Assembly: GCA_002110485.1 (NCBI GenBank)
Contig: MOWL01000001.1
Location: 620,001 to 684,000 of the forward strand
Reading direction: 5' to 3'
DNA length: 64,000 bases
Origin: Emergomyces orientalis
Taxonomy: Eukaryota; Ascomycota; Eurotiomycetes; Onygenales; Ajellomycetaceae
Shown: positions 60,029 to 64,000 of the stretch, piece by piece
How positions within the stretch are numbered: position 1 is the stretch's first letter
Layout of the letters: every line of letters begins with the position of its first letter
Notes under the pieces: model-generated
Seen by the model: only the letters and a program-made list of their open reading frames with translations
Told to the model about the DNA's origin: nothing
Database searches by the model: none
Made by a program: the position numbers and the translations under genes

Positions 60029-63000
60029 ACGTTGAATACCAGGGACCACCCAAAGCCGCAAAAAATACTGACACCCAATGGGTGTGATGTGGAAAGAGTG
60101 GTTGAACCGGTGTCTGTCTGGAATTGCGACAGCTAAACTATACTCATTTGTGAGGTTCAATGCAGGGCTCACCTCCGTTTTGTAAAGGTAATTTTGAGCA
60201 TTGTTTACTATAATTCTGTTTATTCGTCTGCTTTAAAGAGGAGGGAAAAAGAGGACAAGAAGAATTCGGGTGTGATGTCTCATAGTTTAGATGTCTAAGC
60301 GAACTGAAATTTTTCAAGAAGCATATTGCTGGATGCAATCCATACTACTCCGTATCCAGGTACGTTTTACCAATACAACAAACCCCAAATATAGTATCCA
60401 TCTGGCCGTTGACATTCGGGAACACCACAGATATTTATCACGTCGTTTATGCCCGCTGCCTAGGGTTTCATTTCAGAGCATAGCACACTTTCGTACTTTT
60501 AATGGTTTCCTGGTTGTTTTTCATCCAACCGTCTAGATGGGATATGGAGGTGATCACCACCATCTCTCCGGAACCTATAAGAATTGGGATACGAGAGTTT
60601 TCGAGCGGCGCGTGTGCATGACTTCGAACTTGCGTCGTGGATGGAAGAAGTCTGTTGAAAGCCTGACAAAGAATGCAGAAACACCAGATTGATGGGAAGA
60701 CCGAGGAGTGATGATTTATTAGACAAAAGCAGAAAATGAAATGGCAGGATCCAAATGAGAATGGAAGTACTTTCGTGGGGATTTTGCGGAAAGCCATCTG
60801 CATGCCATTTTACTTGAAGATATGCCAATCGGGAAATGTCGAGATCTATTCAATGTCGCAACCCAGTAGTGAATCTAGTCGATAAATGAAAATGCGAGTT
60901 TATCTACATACACAATAAATCAATAATACGCCAGGCTAACTTTGGAAGCATTTCGGAAATCCAAGATGAAAACGTCGTGTGTGTCAGAACCTTAACCACA
61001 ACGGGCTTGCCTGTTGCTTTATTCCAGGCAAAAACACCAATTTCGCTCACGCACATTGCTTGAGAGCCAGGGGTATTGCTAGGAGCAGAAATATGAAAGT
61101 CGGCTCGCGCTATTTAATTGTTACAGGCATAAAACTTCAATCGATGATTGAAACATCGCGTTTCTGCGTGTCGCATATTCTCCATCCCCTTCCCTTGTAG
61201 CCAGGCTATTGAGCTTTCCAGCCCAGGCTCCGAATCAGGTTATTTGACTGCTGCTCCCGCTGACCGAGAACATCGAAATGGAACCCTCATATGTTCAGAG
61301 GACAAATTTCCTCTCAAATACCGAGCTTATTTGTTGTATTCTGCCAGGCCTAAAAATGGCCGCCTCGTGTTGGGAAACAAAGAAGCAGGGTGGTGAGGCC
61401 CGGATACCAGAGAATAACTGTAAACCGCACGTAAATTTATGACATCTAATTTTATTATCTCGTGTTAGATCCTTGCATATATATATCTACCTCGCCCGTT
61501 TGCCCCCTTTTTCTCGCTCTCTTTTTTTCTTGGTGTTTATTATATCTCCCCGAATTGAGGGTTGATACATGAATGAAAGGGCTCCTGCTCACCCACTACG
61601 TTAGAGAGTTGACCTTTTCTCTCATTATTTTGTATTTTTATGCCGATGTCTCCTGTAAAATCTGTTAAATGTGCGTTTATGAGGTTTATTTTCCCCGTTA
61701 TCAGTCGGACTCAAGCCATTGGAAGTGACGACCTACATGTACGAATTGCTCGTATCGTTACTTTCGACCCCGTTTTTCATAAGTTTTTGAAACGCATATG
61801 TTTAATCTACACGCCTACAGAACCTTTTGTGTACGTATCTCCGTTTGAACCGCGCTATTGAAGTACGAATTCATCGCATGAAAGGGCCAAATTTTGATAT
61901 TCCTTAGCGATCCCATCACTGCTCGGACAAGGCGCTTGTTTTGGGGAAGGGAGGGTTTCAATGGACGAATTATATAAAAAGCCGAAGTAAAATGTAATAA
62001 TAGGGCCAAATATTGTCTTGGAAATACAATACAAACCCCGCTCCAAATAAGCATTGGCTGAGAAGGAATGTGATATTGCAAGAATTTTTATTTTTATTTA
62101 TTTATATTTATTTTGCAAAGCCGAATTCAAAGCAGAATCAGAGACACCTCTGGCCAATGAAAAATTATAGTTCTGAGGATCCAAGAAAACAACCATGTGA
62201 ATTACACGGAGCAGGATGAATACGTGCGTGTCCTCTGCTGACAAGGTAGATATACTAGCCCCATGAATGAACCCTAACTAATTAGAGTCTCCACAGGCAC
62301 AGGCACCGCGGAAGAATATAACGGTAATCCGTGCAGTAATTCGTAGACCCACACCTCAACTCGCCTGGATTTTGATTCTGGTGTTTCTGCCGAGGTGGCT
62401 ATTCACGAATTATTCTGGATATTGTGGGAAGCGTACATGTAAACCCGTACCTAGAGGGTTCATAATACTAGACATGTAAAACCTTAGCTTGGCCTTAAGA
62501 AAATAGCGTATAAATTCAGCCTCCATCTGGAAGGAACAAGGTCACTTTTTCCAAGCATATCTGCAAGAGCGTTTTGGTTTAGACTTTTTGGAAAAGGCCA
62601 TTGCAAGGGCTGTCACTGCAGATTTGCAGCTAAGTAAATCGCTAGCATTGGGATGGTGGGGTGCTTTATGCAAGGTTAAGAATGCTTCTTGGTGAAGCTT
62701 TCTCTTGTTTCAAATGAAAAAGAAAACTGCGGCAGGGCGCGACAAACTTAACAACAATATTTTATAAGTCTGGTAGAGAAGGCTCTTCAACCATGCTTAG
62801 CGACCAGAGACTAAGGGGTGGTGCTATTGACGAAAGTCAGGGCAAGGTATCCTTGTTAAAGGAAAAATGTTGTGATGCTGATTGAAAATCATTGACTATG
62901 ATTTTTTGCGCAGCAGCGAGTTCTCTTGCGCAATAGGAATAGTGAGACTTTATTTTCTGTTTTAGCGAACATATTCTCACGATTTTCTAGTGACCGAGGC

Positions 63001-64000
63001 AGTTTTCGAAGTGAGACCTGCTCGCGATGAACTCTGAGGGAGGTATTTTTTATCAGCTTGTTTACTATTTCACTATCACTCCTCGGTCACCGCCCCTCTG
63101 AGATCCGCCCTGATAGATCTTCGAGAAATGTGCCTTTTCCCAGTTTCTCGCTCGTCCACACTTCACTGTATGGCTACTTTGAAATGCCGCCCGGTAGCCG
63201 TTTCAGGCCGGAATGTGCTAGGTAAAGACCTGGCGTGAAAGGGACAATCCCTGCTGGTGGATAGCAGTATGATCGGCTAAACATCCGTGAAAAGCTAAAG
63301 TTATTGTAGTTTTTGGCTGTTTTCTTTTACCAATAACCTTAGAAGCAAAGAAGTGTTTTGATTTCAGACCATTGCGATGTAGAAACCCGCGAAAAGAAGG
63401 CCACAATGACCCCATTTCATTTGCAGTCTTTTATTGGTACAAATTGCTGGATAGGAAGCGAATGTATCTCAAACACCGAGAATGTTGGCGACAACTCGAG
63501 TGAAAATGCCGACGAGCCCCGAGCGGATCAATGTCAAGGTATAACGGCTCAGCAGCCTTCTCCTGCGTGCTCTTGCCTGGCCTGAGAGTAATACCACCGT
63601 TTCTCCTGCCACATGTCAACTAATGTGAAGGGCGACTTTCAAACGCAAAAAAAAAAATCACAATCACATCAAACTTCAACCAATCACTAGCATGATAATA
63701 GGGCCAATTAGTTCATTTTCCATGACCACCGCTTTTCTTCTTGCCCTAATTTGACAATCAGCTCGAACCATTTCCTCCTTTTGCACGAAGCAAAACACCC
63801 CAGCTCGAAGCGATATCTCCCCATTGGATTTGCCAATCGTAGTACATAAATCAACAAGGGTCCAGTTGTTTTAAGTAGGGTACTTTTTGCAGAGGATATA
63901 TCAGATAGTTTATCCAACCCGAACCGTGCCGCCAAGGTTGTGAGCGAGAATGTGCCTCTAACGACGTTGGTGGTATGAATGCACGCGATTTAATCATCCA
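60029..64000. other. Gene-poor stretch to the end of the window
   Basis: No recognisable gene. One more TACTCCGTA copy lies at 60346-60354. Short frames on both strands show no known domain. A 75-codon minus frame at 63708-63935 touches the window edge region and could be part of something larger, but nothing in it is recognised. Confidence 0.45.
60346..60354 (+). repeat. TACTCCGTA 9-mer copy
   Basis: Exact 9-mer on the plus strand, downstream of the degenerate ankyrin gene. Confidence 0.85.

Overview
The window reads as a stretch of a filamentous ascomycete nuclear genome. Genes have several short introns of about 55-170 nt with GTAAGT/GTATGT-like donors, spacers are long with homopolymer runs and microsatellites, and the protein set (NIMA kinase, SUB2 helicase, a DASH subunit, an FlbC-like C2H2 factor) is typical of Pezizomycotina. 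The NIMA and SUB2 sequences look closest to Eurotiomycetes. An onygenalean (Ajellomyces/Coccidioides-like) origin is my inference; no marker here proves it.

Layout. 0-10.4 kb: the 3' end of a class 3 lipase gene, a small DUF4267-type membrane protein, a 99-aa single-pass protein with one intron, a SHB17-type sedoheptulose bisphosphatase (4 exons), convergent HSK3 (DASH complex), and a 4-exon gene for a ketopantoate-reductase-like protein with a long disordered tail. 10.4-21.8 kb: an 11 kb stretch with no recognisable gene, rich in simple repeats near its left end. 21.8-31.3 kb: SUB2 (5 exons) divergent from an RPR2-type RNase P subunit, a two-exon CNL1-like BLOC-1 subunit, and a Wbp11-domain protein. 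33.8-42.1 kb: nimA (4 exons) divergent from an ankyrin + double BTB protein, then a two-exon C2H2 factor resembling FlbC. 42.1-64 kb: gene-poor, accessory-looking DNA. Its only recognisable protein traces are a broken TRP-like channel gene (55.8-58.3 kb, minus) and a broken ankyrin-repeat gene (59.2-60.0 kb, plus). It also contains repeated copies of a 9-mer, TACTCCGTA, that I did not see in the left two thirds.

How the genes work together. The intact genes are mostly housekeeping: mRNA export and splicing (SUB2, Wbp11 protein), tRNA processing (RPR2), mitosis (nimA, HSK3), carbon metabolism (SHB17) and endosomal trafficking (CNL1-like). SUB2/RPR2 and nimA/BTB are head-to-head pairs, and each shared promoter carries two CACGTG E-boxes. 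The largest unexplained segments are the 10.4-21.8 kb desert and the 42-55.8 kb stretch upstream of the C2H2 factor. I found no biosynthetic cluster, intact transposon, tRNA, rRNA or CRISPR array. I found no clearly new biological system; the best leads are the degenerate genes, the shared promoters, the long SUB2 intron and the unusual reductase-like protein.
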